From: Linanthus parryae
Taxonomy: Eukaryota; Streptophyta; Magnoliopsida; Ericales; Polemoniaceae
Direction: 5' to 3'
DNA length: 64,000 nucleotides
Assembly: GCA_023055425.1 (NCBI GenBank)
Contig: JALGPY010000003.1
Coordinates: 20,705,001 to 20,769,000, forward strand
The position numbers and the translations under genes are program-made. This document shows positions 62,598 through 64,000 of the stretch, piece by piece (position 1 is the stretch's first letter; each line of letters begins with the position of its first letter). Below the pieces are notes generated by a model. The model was not told the DNA's origin. It saw only the letters and a program-made list of their open reading frames with translations, and ran no database searches.

Positions 62598-64000
62598 GTG
62601 AGGTTCGAATGGTTGTTTCTTTTATGCAATTGGGGATTTTGTTTCTGGGTTTTTGTGGGTTTTGTGTTTCTGCTTTTTGGTTGATTGGAAACTTGCATTC
62701 TACTGTTTGTTTGTGGGTTTTTATGGGTTTCGTGTTTCTCCTTTTTGGGGATTTGTTTATGGGTTTATATGGGTTTTGTACTGTTTGTTTCTGAGTTTTG
62801 TGTTTCTCCTTTCTGGTTGATTATAAACTTGCATTGTACTGTTTGTTTCTGGGTTTTCATGGGTTTTGTGTTTCTCCTTGATTAGAAACTTGCAATGTAC
62901 TGTTTGTTTCTGGGTTTTTATGGGTTTTGTGTTTCTCCTCTGGGGATTTTGTTTATGGGTTTATATGGGTTTTGTACTGTTTGTTTCTGGGTTTTGTGTT
63001 TCTCCTTTCTGGTTGATTACAAACTTGCATTCTACTGTTTGTTTCTGGGTTTTGATGGGTTTTCTGTTTTTCCTTTCTGGTTGATTGGAAACTTGCATTC
63101 TCTCTTTGTTTGTGGGTTTTCATGGGTTTTGTGTTTCTCCTTTGTGGTTGATTGTAAACTTGCATTCTACTGTTTGTTTAATCGTTTCTCTGGATGATTT
63201 GAGTTTTGTGACTTTTTTCTTGAGCACTTGTTGAGTTTGTGCTTTTTTTCTGTTGTGTTGTTGCAAGTTTGCTTGTTTTTTCCTTCCAAAGATTTGCATT
63301 TTTTGTGGATTCATATATTGTATGTTTCTTGATTGCTTTCTTTTGTGAGCTTTAGTGGTTTTGATGACATGTTCTGTAAGACTTCTAATTTAGTGGTTTT
63401 GATGACCGTATTCATAAGTTTAGGAGTTTGTACTTAAAAATGTCAATATGATCTCTTAATGTTTGAATAGGAGACATTGTCTACAAGCAAGGAATACCAC
63501 ATTCATATGAGTGAATCTCTGTGGGTACCTTGGCGACTACGCTTTATGAAAACATTGTTTATCGTAATGGTGTATGCTGACCTTGAATATGAGTAAATGC
63601 CTTCACAAATTTTGGCCATAAATTACAGGAACTCCAACTGATTCTTAGTCCCTGTCGCTCTACTAGTTTGCTGTGAAGCAATTGCAATAATGAAACTATC
63701 AAAGTATCTTGAATGTAAACTTTTACTTAGCTGATAATCAACTAAAAGTAATCGAAGGCTTTCAACTAGTGTATTTGCTAAGATTGTTGGAAAGAGTTGC
63801 ATCTTGGTGAATCTATGTCCATTTAGCTAAATTATGGAGCTTGATATGTAAGAAGACTTAAGCTTTGCTACCCAGATTCCAAGCTGGATTACCCGACTCT
63901 CTAATATTCTTGCTGTATGAAACAACCAGTTATACTTCCAGCAGGCAGTTTCAGAGTGTAATGAGGAGCATAGAGTCTGAGGACAATGGAAAAGGAAGTG
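62598..64000 (+). other. Long first intron of the zinc-finger gene
   Basis: Begins GTGAGG. Contains a degenerate tandem array (62640-63190), then A/T-rich sequence. Possible acceptors occur near 63470 and 63947-63954, but none of those tested extends the first exon in frame for long, so the second exon is left unplaced. Confidence 0.5.
62640..63190. repeat. Degenerate tandem array in zinc-finger gene intron
   Basis: Units made of TGTTTCTGGGTTTT.ATGGGTTTTGTGTTTCTCCTTTCTGGTTGATT and AAACTTGCATTCTACTGTTTG recur about six times (AAACTTGCA near 62689, 62826, 62887, 63021, 63089 and 63156). Spacing alternates between about 60-70 and about 135. The reading frames through it (FLGFYGFCV-like) are products of the repeat. 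Confidence 0.9.

Noticed and set aside
62685..63197. Membrane-like protein with repeated FLGFYGFCV segments
   Set aside because: It follows a splice donor and translates the intronic tandem repeat.

Overview
This is a nuclear genomic window from a flowering plant, most probably a eudicot with a repeat-rich genome. The genes are plant housekeeping and plastid-metabolism genes with GT-AG introns, and the space between and inside them is filled with plant transposons. The species cannot be named from the sequence alone.

Five host genes are recognisable, all on the + strand: (1) the 3' part of a starch synthase III gene (852-4310); (2) a complete ATG8 autophagy gene (9838-14076, 119 aa); (3) a complete arogenate/prephenate dehydratase gene (30230-39828, 11 coding exons, 396 aa); (4) a complete plastid adenylylsulfate (APS) reductase gene (54232-57920, 6 exons, 464 aa); (5) the first exon of a gene with two RanBP2-type zinc fingers (from 62078, running out of the window), possibly a TDP2-like protein. 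Exon junctions were placed by hand so that splice phases and family sequence agree; the three complete models sum to whole codons. The genes are unrelated in pathway (starch, autophagy, phenylalanine, sulfur assimilation, possibly DNA repair) and form no cluster.

The rest is mostly mobile DNA. Decayed LINEs on the - strand lie at about 6423-9140 (itself interrupted by an insertion), 24130-29560 and 60565-61925. A non-autonomous Helitron occupies 16990-20414. At least five non-autonomous hAT-like elements have inspectable 8-bp target-site duplications: a GGTTC/ACCGG-rich family at 15118-15548 and 40910-41392, plus 21382-22425, 22753-23698 (with another nested in it) and 33063-34199 (inside an intron of the dehydratase gene). 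A tRNA-like SINE lies near 21137-21270.

Two LTR retrotransposons stand out. The 9.6-kb element at 42348-51990 lies on the - strand. It carries gag and an integrase tail joined by a large pol deletion, a ~54-bp minisatellite, and on the opposite strand a six-exon, intron-containing gene with a plant-mobile-domain-like N-terminal part and a coiled-coil tail. This is the most system-like object in the window. The 2-kb element at 58508-60559 has no gag or pol and carries four tandem copies of the initiator-tRNA primer-binding site, separated by a perfect hairpin. A further lead is an orphan exon with both splice sites (52588-52746) inside a possible second Helitron.
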